This document shows positions 32,714 to 43,300 of a stretch of DNA of 64,000 nt, piece after piece (position 1 is the stretch's first letter; every line of letters starts with the position of its first letter). This DNA comes from Prevotella sp. (GTDB taxonomy: Bacteria > Bacteroidota > Bacteroidia > Bacteroidales > Bacteroidaceae): positions 1-64,000 of the forward strand of contig SUYH01000007.1 of NCBI GenBank assembly GCA_015060535.1. Direction: 5' to 3'. The translations under genes were made by a program, and so were the position numbers. Below the pieces are notes generated by a model. It made no database searches, was not told the origin of the DNA, and worked only from the letters and a program-made list of their open reading frames with translations.

Positions 32714-33724
32714 ATGGATTTATTGAGTCAAATCGTTGCGCGTGCTAAGGCTAACAAGCAGCGCATCGTGCTCCCTGAGGCAGAAGAGGAGCGCACCCTT
32801 TGTGCAGCCGATAAGGTTCTGGCTGACGACATCGCTAACATCATCCTGATCGGTAACCCCGCTAAGGTGAACGCTTTGGCTAAGGAGAAGGGTCTGCAGA
32901 ACATTGGTAAGGCCACCCTTATCGACCCCGAGAACTACGAGCGTAGTGAGGAGATGGCCGAGAAGCTGGCTGAGATTCGCAAGTCTAAGGGCATGACCAT
33001 CGAGGAAGCCCGTAAGCTGGTGAAGAACCCCCTCTATCTGGGTTGTATGATTATCAAGACTGAAGGTGCTGACGGACAGATTAGCGGTGCCCTGTCGACT
33101 ACTGGCGACACCCTGCGTCCTGCTCTGCAGATCATCAAGTGTGCTCCTGGCATCACTTGCGTCAGCGGTGGTATGCTGCTTATCTCGAAGCAGAAGCAGT
33201 ATGGTGAGGATGGCGTACTCGTTGTTGGCGACGTTGCCGTTACTCCTATGCCCGATGCTGCTCAGCTCTCTCAGATTGCTGTTTGCACCGCTCAGACTGC
33301 TAAGTCTGTTGCCGGCTTTGCTGATCCCCGTGTGGCTATGCTGAGCTTCTCGACCAAGGGTTCTGCCAAGCACGAGGTTGTCGACAAGGTTGTCGAGGCT
33401 ACCAAGCTGGCTAAGGAGCTCGATCCCTCACTGAAGATCGATGGTGAGTTGCAGGCTGATGCCGCCCTCGTTCCCTCTGTAGGTTCCAAGAAGGCTCCCG
33501 GCTCTGACATCGCTGGTAAGGCCAACGTGCTCGTATTCCCCAACCTCGAGGTAGGTAACATCGGTTATAAGCTCGTTCAGCGCTTGGGCGACGCCGTAGC
33601 TATCGGTCCTATCCTTCAGGGTATCGCTCGTCCCGTCAACGACCTCTCTCGCGGTTGCTCCGTCGACGACATCTACTACATGGTAGCCATCACCGCTTGC
33701 CAGGCAATGGACGCGAAGAAGTGA
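32714..33724 (+). CDS. pta: Phosphate acetyltransferase
   Basis: RIVLPEAEEERTLCAAD, EGADGQISGALSTTGDTLRPALQIIK, LVFPNLEVGNIGYKLVQRLG. Confidence 0.94.
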   Translation: MDLLSQIVARAKANKQRIVLPEAEEERTLCAADKVLADDIANIILIGNPAKVNALAKEKGLQNIGKATLIDPENYERSEEMAEKLAEIRKSKGMTIEEARKLVKNPLYLGCMIIKTEGADGQISGALSTTGDTLRPALQIIKCAPGITCVSGGMLLISKQKQYGEDGVLVVGDVAVTPMPDAAQLSQIAVCTAQTAKSVAGFADPRVAMLSFSTKGSAKHEVVDKVVEATKLAKELDPSLKIDGELQADAALVPSVGSKKAPGSDIAGKANVLVFPNLEVGNIGYKLVQRLGDAVAIGPILQGIARPVNDLSRGCSVDDIYYMVAITACQAMDAKK

Positions 33725-33771
33725 ATAGTGAAAAGTGAAAAATTTGCTACCGCATAAATAGTAATAACAAT

Positions 33772-34962
33772 ATGAAAATCCTAGTATTAAACTGTGGTTC
33801 GTCCTCTATCAAGTACGCATTGTACAATATGGACGACAAGAGTGTGATGACCAGTGGTGGTGCTGAGCGTGTAGGCTTGGACGGTGCTTTCGTAAAGGTG
33901 AAGCTGGCCAATGGTGAGAAGAAGCAGATCATGCACGACATCCCCGAGCATACTGAGGGTGTGAAGTTCATCTTCTCGCTGCTTACCGATCCTGAGATTG
34001 GTGTGATCAAAGACCTGAAAGAGATCGACGCCGTAGGCCATCGTATGGTGCATGGTGGCGAGAAGTTCAACAAGTCTGTACTCCTCACCGACGAGGTGCT
34101 CGAAGCCTTCGAGGCTGTCAGTGACCTGGCTCCCCTGCACAACCCCGCTAACCTGAAGGGTGTCAATGCTGTGAAGGAGCTCATGCCCGGTCTGCCCCAG
34201 GTTGGTGTCTTCGATACCGCTTTCCATCAGACCATGCCTGCTAAGGCCTATATGTACGCTATTCCTTACGAGCTGTACGAGAAGTATGGTGTACGCCGTT
34301 ATGGTTTCCACGGAACCTCTCACCGCTATGTCAGCGCTCGCGCACTCGAGTTCCTGGGCATGAAGCCCGAGGGCACTAAGGTGATCACCTGTCACGTGGG
34401 TAATGGTGGCTCTATCGCTGCAGTTGTCGATGGCAAGTGCGTTGATACCTCGATGGGTCTCACCCCACTGGAAGGTCTCGTAATGGGTACCCGTTCTGGC
34501 GATATCGACGGCGGTGCTGTCACCTTCCTCGAGAAGAAGCTCGGTCTCGATGCCGATGGTATGTCTAACCTGCTCAACAAGAAGAGTGGTGTTGCTGGTA
34601 TTACCGGTGGTTCTAGCGATATGCGTGACGTTGAGAATGCTGCTAAGGCCGGCGAGCCTCGTGCTGTCCTGGCTCAGGAAATGTATTTCTATCGCATCAA
34701 GAAGTACATCGGTGCCTATGCTGCTGCTATGGGCGGTGTCGATGTCATCGTCTTCACCGCAGGTGTTGGCGAGAACCAGCTCTCTATGCGCGCTGCAGTC
34801 TGCGAGGGTCTCGAGTTCCTGGGTGTGAAGTTCGACGCTTCTAAGAACACCAAGCGTGGCGAGGAGTGCATCATCTCTGCCGACGACTCTAAGGTTAAGG
34901 TTGTTGTCATCCCCACCGACGAGGAGCTGATGATTGCTACCGACACGATGAATCTGCTGTAA
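33772..34962 (+). CDS. ackA: Acetate kinase
   Basis: MKILVLNCGSSSIKYALYNM, YGFHGTSHRYVS, HVGNGGSIAAV, FTAGVGEN. Confidence 0.96.
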   Translation: MKILVLNCGSSSIKYALYNMDDKSVMTSGGAERVGLDGAFVKVKLANGEKKQIMHDIPEHTEGVKFIFSLLTDPEIGVIKDLKEIDAVGHRMVHGGEKFNKSVLLTDEVLEAFEAVSDLAPLHNPANLKGVNAVKELMPGLPQVGVFDTAFHQTMPAKAYMYAIPYELYEKYGVRRYGFHGTSHRYVSARALEFLGMKPEGTKVITCHVGNGGSIAAVVDGKCVDTSMGLTPLEGLVMGTRSGDIDGGAVTFLEKKLGLDADGMSNLLNKKSGVAGITGGSSDMRDVENAAKAGEPRAVLAQEMYFYRIKKYIGAYAAAMGGVDVIVFTAGVGENQLSMRAAVCEGLEFLGVKFDASKNTKRGEECIISADDSKVKVVVIPTDEELMIATDTMNLL

Positions 34963-34970
34963 TCCGATTC

Positions 34971-36083
34971 ATGACGATCAGATTTACAGTCGTTATATCC
35001 CTCTTGATGGCGTGCCTGTCCCTGCAAGGACAGGCACTGCCTATTGACGGCCCGCTGACCATACGCCCCATGTTGCAACAGTTGGGCGAACGTCTGCTGC
35101 AGGGCAAGACGGGCAGCATCGTAGCCATCAATCCTGCCAATGGCGAGATTCTCTGTCTGGCTACCAACACGCCTCAAGGTGCTGATGTGCGTCAAGCTAT
35201 CGGCAAACCGCAGGCTCCCGGTTCTACCTTCAAGACTGCTCAGGCGCTGACCTTGCTGTCCGAAGGTATCATCACTGCTGATACGAAGGTGGAGTGTAAG
35301 AATGGCATTACCGATGGCAATATCAAGGTAGGCTGTCATCAGCACCGCTCCCCGTTGAAGCTGAAGGAAGCTATCGCCCAGTCGTGCAACACCTGGTTTC
35401 TGATGACCTTCGCCTCGATGATCAACGACGACTTCATGTACGAGTCGCGCGATGAGGCTATCACCACGTGGCGCAGCTACATGCAGTCGATGGGACTCGG
35501 TGGTCCTATGCATATCGATATTCCTGGCGAGCAGGGTGGGTTGCTGGCAGGTGCCGACTATCTGAACCGTCGCTATAAGGACGGGTGGGACGGTAAGACC
35601 ATCTGGTGGGCTGGGATGGGGCAGGGTGATGTCACGCTGACGCCCCTACAGCTCTGCAATCTGGCTGTCACCATTGCCAATCGCGGTTGGTTCTACGTTC
35701 CCCATATCCATAAGAACACGCAGAACCAGCGTTACCTGACCCGTCGTCAGACCAAGGTTGCTGCCGAAGCTTATCCTATTGTTATTGATGCGATGCGTAT
35801 GGCTGTCGACAAGGGTACCGCCACCAGCATCAAGACTACTTATCCTATTTGTGGTAAGACGGGCACCATCGAGAATCCTGGTGCCGACCATTCCGCTTTC
35901 ATCGGCTTTGCCCCTATGCAGCAACCGAAGATAGCCGTCAGCGTCTACATCGAACACGGTGGTTTCGGTGCCGATCTCGCCGCCCCTATGGCCGCCCTCA
36001 TTATCGAGTGCTACCTGAAAGGCCAACTCTCCAAGACCTCCGAAACCAAAGCCACCCGCCTCGCCTCCAAAAAAATCAAGTAA
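34971..36083 (+). CDS. Stand-alone penicillin-binding transpeptidase domain protein
   Basis: STFK, SCN and KTGT motifs; signal peptide; no obvious pedestal domain. Confidence 0.8.
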   Translation: MTIRFTVVISLLMACLSLQGQALPIDGPLTIRPMLQQLGERLLQGKTGSIVAINPANGEILCLATNTPQGADVRQAIGKPQAPGSTFKTAQALTLLSEGIITADTKVECKNGITDGNIKVGCHQHRSPLKLKEAIAQSCNTWFLMTFASMINDDFMYESRDEAITTWRSYMQSMGLGGPMHIDIPGEQGGLLAGADYLNRRYKDGWDGKTIWWAGMGQGDVTLTPLQLCNLAVTIANRGWFYVPHIHKNTQNQRYLTRRQTKVAAEAYPIVIDAMRMAVDKGTATSIKTTYPICGKTGTIENPGADHSAFIGFAPMQQPKIAVSVYIEHGGFGADLAAPMAALIIECYLKGQLSKTSETKATRLASKKIK

Positions 36084-36087
36084 TCAT

Positions 36088-36150
36088 ACCTCTCACCTCT
36101 CAGTTCTCACCTCTCAGTTCTCACCTCTCAGTTCTCAGTTCTCCGTTCTC
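36088..36150. repeat. Heptamer array, 9 units (ACCTCTC/AGTTCTC)
   Basis: Exact period 7 between convergent genes. Confidence 0.9.
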
Positions 36151-36936
36151 TCACGGTCTGCTTTCCCCCTCCACATATTCCTCCAGGAACATGTGTTCAC
36201 CGTCGTATACCGCATACGTAAACTGACTGATCCAGTCGCCCAGAATCATCAGTCGCGCCTTATGCCCTTCAGCCGTTGCGGGGCGCGATAGCTTGATGTC
36301 CAGTTCGATGTGGCGATGTCCGAAGATGAAGAAGTCGATGTTCGGATGCGTCTTGATATATTCCTTAGCAAACAGCACCAGATGCTCCTTGTCCTCCCCC
36401 AAGTATACCGGCTCGTCGCTCTCCTTATGCTTGATATAGCTGTGCTTCGCCCAAGTCAGTCCGAATCCGATGCCCCATCGGGGATGCAGATTCGAGAACG
36501 CCCATTGGCATAGCTTGTTGTGGAAGATAGCTCTGATCAACTTGAACGACTTGTTCGGGTCGCCCATCCCGTCACCATGCGCCAGGAAGAACTCATGGCC
36601 GTATATCTCCGTCGTCTCCGGCTTCTTATGCAGTATCACGCCACACTCCTTCTCCAGATACTCATACGCCCAGATATCGTGGTTGCCCGTGAAGTAGTGC
36701 ACCTCAACGCCCATATCCGTCAGCTCCGACAGCTTCCCCAGGAATCGTGTGAACCCCTTCGGCACCACATACTTGTATTCGTACCAGAAGTCGAACATAT
36801 CGCCCAACAGGTAGATAGCCCCCGCCTTCTCCTTAATCGAGTCGAGGAATCTCACCAGCCTCCTCTCCTGCATCCTTTGATGCGGAATCGCCAGTGACCC
36901 CAGATGAGCATCCGATAAAAAATAAACACTCTTCAT
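36151..36936 (-). CDS. lpxH: UDP-2,3-diacylglucosamine diphosphatase
   Basis: YFLSDAHLGS, LLGDMFDFWYEYK, YFTGNHDIW, LAHGDGMG, FGHRHIELD. Confidence 0.88.
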   Translation of the reverse strand: MKSVYFLSDAHLGSLAIPHQRMQERRLVRFLDSIKEKAGAIYLLGDMFDFWYEYKYVVPKGFTRFLGKLSELTDMGVEVHYFTGNHDIWAYEYLEKECGVILHKKPETTEIYGHEFFLAHGDGMGDPNKSFKLIRAIFHNKLCQWAFSNLHPRWGIGFGLTWAKHSYIKHKESDEPVYLGEDKEHLVLFAKEYIKTHPNIDFFIFGHRHIELDIKLSRPATAEGHKARLMILGDWISQFTYAVYDGEHMFLEEYVEGESRP

Positions 36937-36971
36937 AACTGTCAACTATCAACTGTCAACTGTCAACTAAT
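36937..36971. repeat. Heptamer array, 5 units (AACTGTC/AACTATC)
   Basis: Exact period 7; spans the lpxH 5' flank and the stop of the next gene. Confidence 0.85.
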
Positions 36972-37287
36972 CAAACCCTAGTTCTACTCTCGCTTCTTCA
37001 CTCATCATACTCTGGTCCCACGCCGGCTCGAACACCAAGTTCACATTCGCCGTCGTGATACCCTCCACCGACTCCACTTTTGTGCGCACATCCTCCAGGA
37101 TAAAGTCCGCTGCCGGACAGTTCGGCGCCGTGAAAGTCATGTCCATCTCCACACTACCATCCTCCTGCACGTCTATCTTGTAGATCATGCCCAGGTCGTA
37201 GATGTTCACAGGTATCTCAGGGTCGTAGACCGTCTTCAGCACGTCTACGATGCGTTCTTCCAGTTGTGTCTTTTCTTCTTGTGTCAT
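36967..37287 (-). CDS. MIP18/DUF59 family Fe-S assembly protein
   Basis: VYDPEIPVNIYDLGMIYKIDV, MTFTAPNCPAADFI. Confidence 0.9.
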   Translation of the reverse strand: MTQEEKTQLEERIVDVLKTVYDPEIPVNIYDLGMIYKIDVQEDGSVEMDMTFTAPNCPAADFILEDVRTKVESVEGITTANVNLVFEPAWDQSMMSEEARVELGFD

Positions 37288-37301
37288 TATTTCGTTTTTA
37301 T

Positions 37302-40300
37302 TTATTTTCTTGTAATCACCAGTTTCTTACCGTTAATGATGTAGATGCCCGTTGCCAGCCCATCTTGCCACGTGCCGTCCTTCACCTGCTCCTCCGTAGC
37401 CACACAGCGTCCCTGCAGGTTATACACTCGACCGTCAAACACCTGTTCCGTCTTGTCGCTAATCTCCTCATCGCCCTCCTCATCATCGAAGATAACAGGT
37501 ACGAACTCAATGGCTCGTTTGCTGGGGGCGGAGGCACCGCTACTACTACCTCCTCGATAGTATATCTTGTTGTGCAGCACGTAGAGGTTGTTGCGGTTCC
37601 AGTTCGACTGCAAGGGATCGTTCTCCTTATTGGGTGTGGCGTTGATATAGAAGCCCACTCCCGTGGTGGCCTGCTCAATCAGAGGAGCTGTAATGCTACC
37701 GTCGGTGCGGTCTATCGTCACAGTGCTGGTGAACGGTAGTCCGAAGGTATAGACATCGTGCGACGCATCAGCAACCAACATCTGCTCTAAGTATTTGCCG
37801 GTGAAGATGCTGGTCACTGCCGAAGTCGGTGAACTGTTGGGGAGTGTGAGGCTGATACTTCCGCTATTGTCTGTTGTTCGGAAGATGACGGGTGTACCGG
37901 CAGGAACGAACTTACCCGCTGCGTAGGTCTCTCCGACCGCAGGCACCTTCGCGGGATGAATACCCGTGGTGTTCCACTCCGTACAAACATAGGCATAGCT
38001 CTCTCCGTCAGTCAGGAGCACGTCGAAGGGCGCACAGAATGTGGCATAGTAGTAGCCGTCGCCACCATTGTTCATCGTCACCTTCAGCGGCATCTCGCCG
38101 TTGCCGGCAGTAGCGGTCTTCTGCACAGGCTTCATACACCACCTCGCACTTTCATCACCAGTAGTAGTGTACGACAAATCATAAATATGATCAGCATCCG
38201 ACTGGTCGTATCGCAGATATGTAGGACCAGAACCGTTCAGCGCAACGATGGCACCTCCGATGTCGGTAAGGGTAAATGCCGTACCTGTGGAAGTTGTCAT
38301 CTTGTTCCCCAAGACATTGAGTCCCTGCGTGCTGATGTTGATAGAAGGCGATGAGCCCGAGAAGTAGAAGATAGTCGACGGGTCGTACTCTGTAGCGGGA
38401 ATGGGAATATCGCCACGGGTAGCGTTGGTCTCTGTAAAGCCCGATTCCAACGGATATGTGTCTCCGTCGAACGTTCCGGTGATGCCCGCCCTGCTGTAGA
38501 AGTGCATGGGGATGGCGGTAGAGCTTTCACCGGCAGTTTTCTCTATGTCATGCAGATAACCGCTGGCATAGCGCAGCGTGCTGAGCGATTCTGAGCCGGG
38601 CTGATTGTGCAGACGGTAGTAGCCAGGCGTATAATGCACGATGTAGTTGCTGGCATCATTGTCGGCCTTATCGTGGTTGTACACTACGCCTTGGAGCGCA
38701 ACGAGTTTTTGGAAATCATTTTCAATTGCCAATGCCGTCTCATAGGCCGCCTTGCCTGCTGCGTTCAGACCACCGACATAGCCTGCCCTATCATAATATG
38801 GCCTCATCACGTCCTCACTTAGTCCGTAGGTCCACTCCGTACGCGTTGTGCTTAGTTGCATGGTTCCGTTGTTATCACGCATGTAATACTGCGTACCAGC
38901 GTTGTTGGCCACAGGGTGAACGTAGAAGTAACCGGGCGTTGTCAATCCGTCAGCCAACAGTTCGTATACTGAGTTGGCAGTATAGCTTGAACTCATTACA
39001 ATGTCGATGCCTTCATCAAACTCACTGGTGGTCATCACCGTAGACGTTTCCCCCTGATTCTTGTACATGTAGCGGTTGTACATCTTGAATCCGTAAGGGT
39101 CGCCCAGCGGTGTCCACAGGTAGTCGTTGGTATAGTGGGTTGCGTAGCCGCTCACGGTTTGGAGGCTACTAGTATATTGCGCCAGCTTCGGAGTGGTAGC
39201 CTTGGCCTCGTAGGTGTACCAGAGGTTATCGTCTACGTCCGTCACGAATCCCTTACCGGCATTGGTCTCCAGACCCGTATTGAAACCATAGGTGACGTTG
39301 ACCTTCACCGTGGTACCTATCAGGGCAGCATCGGACATCAACTTGGTTAACTTCAGGCCCTTGAAGCGGTTGTTCAGAGTTGCATTAGGAGTATTACAAG
39401 CGTTATCGTTGTACACTCCTTCTATATAATAATAGAAATTACAGTTAGGCCGGTAGAAGGTGCTGGGCTCTTCCAGGTCGTCACCGAGACTGACTTGTCC
39501 TGCATCGACATCTGCAATCGGATGCGTTGAGAGATTGCGCTGCGTAGTGCCGGGGATTGTTTCAGTGTTGGGTGATGCTTCTGCGTAGGTCTTCCAACCC
39601 TCATCGAGATAACTTGTTTCCGTACCTTCACGGTAAGGAATATCGGTGCTATTTCCAGTGTTTTTGATGACCAGATGGTAGATGAGCTTATGCACGGAGA
39701 GTGCAAACGGGATAAACTTCGTAGGAGCCGTGCTGCCATCTGCGGTCAGTGTCTCGCCATAGTCTGTCAACTTCTTGACACCGCCAGTCTCCTGCAGTAC
39801 GCCATAGTCGTAGCCTTCTTTCTTCAGCAGCATGAAAGGCTTGGCGGTGGCGTTGAGCGTACCCGTCCCGTCTGCATACTTACCGTCATCGCCTTTGTGG
39901 CGGATATAAATGGCGTAGGGGTCGTTGTTCTCAAACTTCCATACGTATGCATTACCGCCATCCAGCGCATGACTTCCTCCATCGGAGATGGCAGAGCCGT
40001 CGGACGACGTCATCATGTTGTCATTGAGCCAGATGATGTTATACGGCAGGTTGCCGCTGAGGTCGAAGGCCACATCGTTTGAAGCACTACCTATAGCAAC
40101 CGTACCCGTTCCGGTGCTGTTTCGCACGTTGGGCACATAGTAAGGTGTCTTATCCCTGTCGAAAGCCTCGTAGCGCACATACACCACATCGTCGTAAAGG
40201 CCATACAGGGTAAACAACTTGGTAGCGGGAACTACGGTATAAGTACCCGTACTCTCTGTCGCACTGCCGTAATACAGATAGTCGGTTTCTTCGTTCAGCA

Positions 40301-43300
40301 ATGGCGACTGAATTTCCGACGGTACATAAGGTGCAAAGTTATTACCGACGGCTTCTGCATTTGTCTGGTCAGCACTGGCAGCAAGTGCTTTGCCATTGGT
40401 GATGACCCGATAGTTATAGGTATGCGTCACGTCATCGTTGATAATGAGTTGCGAGCCTGCGCTGATGGTGTTTGCCTTATTGGTGAAACCGGCTTCAGCA
40501 GCAGTCGTAGCTGCCACGCTGGTAGTCATCGAGGTTCCGTTGAGGAAGTCATAGGAATACGACTTCAGTCCGTTCACCGCCAATGCATAGCCGCCGCTGG
40601 GGTGTGACAGCAGACTAAAGCGGTCTTCACCATTCACCTTGATAGGCACACTCATAGGACTGGGTTCCGCTAAGGTGCTGGAGTAGTTGGCATTGCGGTT
40701 GTACAGCTCTATGGCGTACGGGTCAGGGGCTGTATAGTATGCTGAAGAGGGGTCGGCAGGTGCCTTCAGGAACTTCCACTGCCAGGTCTTGTCATCTGCG
40801 TCGACGGTTCCAGGCTTCGTAGGGGTTTCAGTATCATCAGCAAACAGCGACACGCCCGTGCCGTCTGAAGTGTTGATGGTTCCGCTGGCCTCCACATCGA
40901 GACTGTTCAGCTTCATCGTAAACCACTTGCCTTGCAGGATTTGCTCACCGTCGGTATCAAGACTTTCGTTGTAGCTATAGCGCACATAGACGGTCACATC
41001 TTTGCCGTTGAGTCCTGCATCGGCAAACGAGCCGGTGATCTCGTCGGCTATATCTTCCAACTCATAAACTCCATCTTCGTTTTCATCAGGCAACGTCTTA
41101 TAATACTTGAAGTCTGTGGCTAATGGACTCTTGAAGTGTTCGGTGATGGTGGGGTAGTAGTCTCCAGCTCGCTTGTAGCGCAGGGCTTCGCGACCTTGGT
41201 TATCGACAATAAGATATTCCATAATTTGCGGACGCACCAGGAAGGTGGTCTGCGGACCCATCGACGAGTTATTGTCGGCAGTGGCCGTCTGTGTGTGGTC
41301 TTCAGCATCTTCCAGCGTCGTCAGATAAGGTGACGCTTTGCTTGTGTTGATGCGCTTGGTATGGTCGAAGCGCGGCATCAGCTGCATGTTGCCATTGACA
41401 TCCTGCACTGCCATGAAGGTCTGGTTGGTAATCGCTAATGTCGAATGGTCGTAGCCTTCGCTACTGATAGTAGAGGTGGTTGCATCTTCCATAGTAATCA
41501 CCCCGTCAGTCGAATAGCCACCCACCATCGCTCCGCCTTCCAATGTCGAAGAGGTCATGTTGGAGGTGAGGAATTTATTTTCTCCTACATTTTTGATCTG
41601 TATGTTATAAGGGTCGAAGCCGTTTTCAGCATCAGTGTAGGTTATGGCAGTACCTGGATAGCCCATCTCTGTGTCAATAGCCGTATTAGGTCCTACATAC
41701 CAGAAGTTGTAATCGGCAATATTCCCTGAGGTGTCTAAGATAGTAACAGTATTATTCTTGGGACTGAGAATCAGGTCGTACACATTGCCACCCTCTGGGT
41801 TGGTGTGCTCATAGATAGGCTTACTGATGTAGGAGGGAGTGTCGTCGGTGTTCTTCTTCTTCAAGAATCTGCTGTTTTGCAGCACTAAGAACTTCGAGCG
41901 CGTATCAGTACTTGGGTCATAGCTCTTCTCGTACTCCTCCTTGACGGTATAGGTGACGTAGAAGTCCTGGATGAATCCGGAGTTGTCCATGACTCCAGTT
42001 GCGTTGATTGGAGGCAGCGTGGCGAGTGAGGTGGAGGTATAGGCTGTGCCACTGACCTTGATTTCGTCTCTCAGTGCACCGTTCTGGGTTCTAAGCGAGT
42101 ACTTATGACAACCGCTGGCCTTGGTGGCATTGTTGTAGAATTTGTATTCTTTTACCATCGGACTGTCGTAGGCACGCAGGGCATTCAGTTCTTCGCCGTT
42201 GGGGTAGGTGCTTTTAGTAGGCAGCGGCTTACGCATAATCTCCCAGCCGTGACGATCGAGCAGCACCAGAACGGGCGGGATATCAGCACTCTCGATGTCG
42301 AACGCGCCAGTACCCATGTCGAAGGTCTGGAACCAGTGCTCCAAATACTCTACCACCTTCTTTCCAACACCGTCTTCTTCCTTGTCATTATAGCCGTTCC
42401 ATCGGGTAGCGTTGGCATAGACTGCATAGCTGTGCCAACCTCTTGCAGCCAATGTCGCACGATAAGTACTCTCGTCAACATCTGTTGTTTCGGGGTTATC
42501 GACGGTTGGGACGACCCAAGTTGATGCGTCTTCGCTGAATGCGTTGGTGCTTGCCAATATGCCCAGTACATCGAGCTTCACCATGTTGTAGGTCTTCCAG
42601 TACTGTTCGAATGAGGTGACTGTGCGACGCTCATTTGATTCGCCTTCGTCATTGGTGTCGCCGTCTCCGTTCAGGTCTAAAGCGATGGCATTGGTGGTCA
42701 CCAGTCGGTAGTTGCCCTGCGTACCCAGAATCATATACTCTGTAGGGTCTTCCGAAGCGATGCCAGGCAGAGCACCGCGGGTGACGATATGTTTTGTATT
42801 GGCATCAGCATCCTGATTAAAGTGTACGGCGTAGGTCTTTAGGTAGGTGGGGTGGCCGACACCGTTGTAGGTAATGGTACTTCGTGAGCGTATCGTCACG
42901 TGATAGGGGTCGTCGGTATAGCCAGTAGGGTTGTTGAAGTACCATATCCAGCGCGGACGGGTATTGGCACCGCCGTTCATCTGTTCCTCGTTCATCGCTG
43001 TGCCGTAGATATTCAGGTTGCCGTCACCGTTACAGTAGGGATAGACGGCCTGAATCTTACTGGTCGTCAGTTTGTCGTTACCGTCCTCCAGGAAATAGCC
43101 TTCGGCAAGGGGCTGCAGGAACTTCAGCAAGTAGGGATGGCCGTTGCTGTTGAACGTCACGAGGTCGTTCTTCTCGTAGGTGACGTAGATGTCTGTATAG
43201 CAGGCCTTGGTGACATTAACGTCATAATAATCATCTCCTACTTTGTAGTAGTAATGGCCTGTAGAGGTATATTTTTTCGCCTCTGACTCCATGTCGTCCA

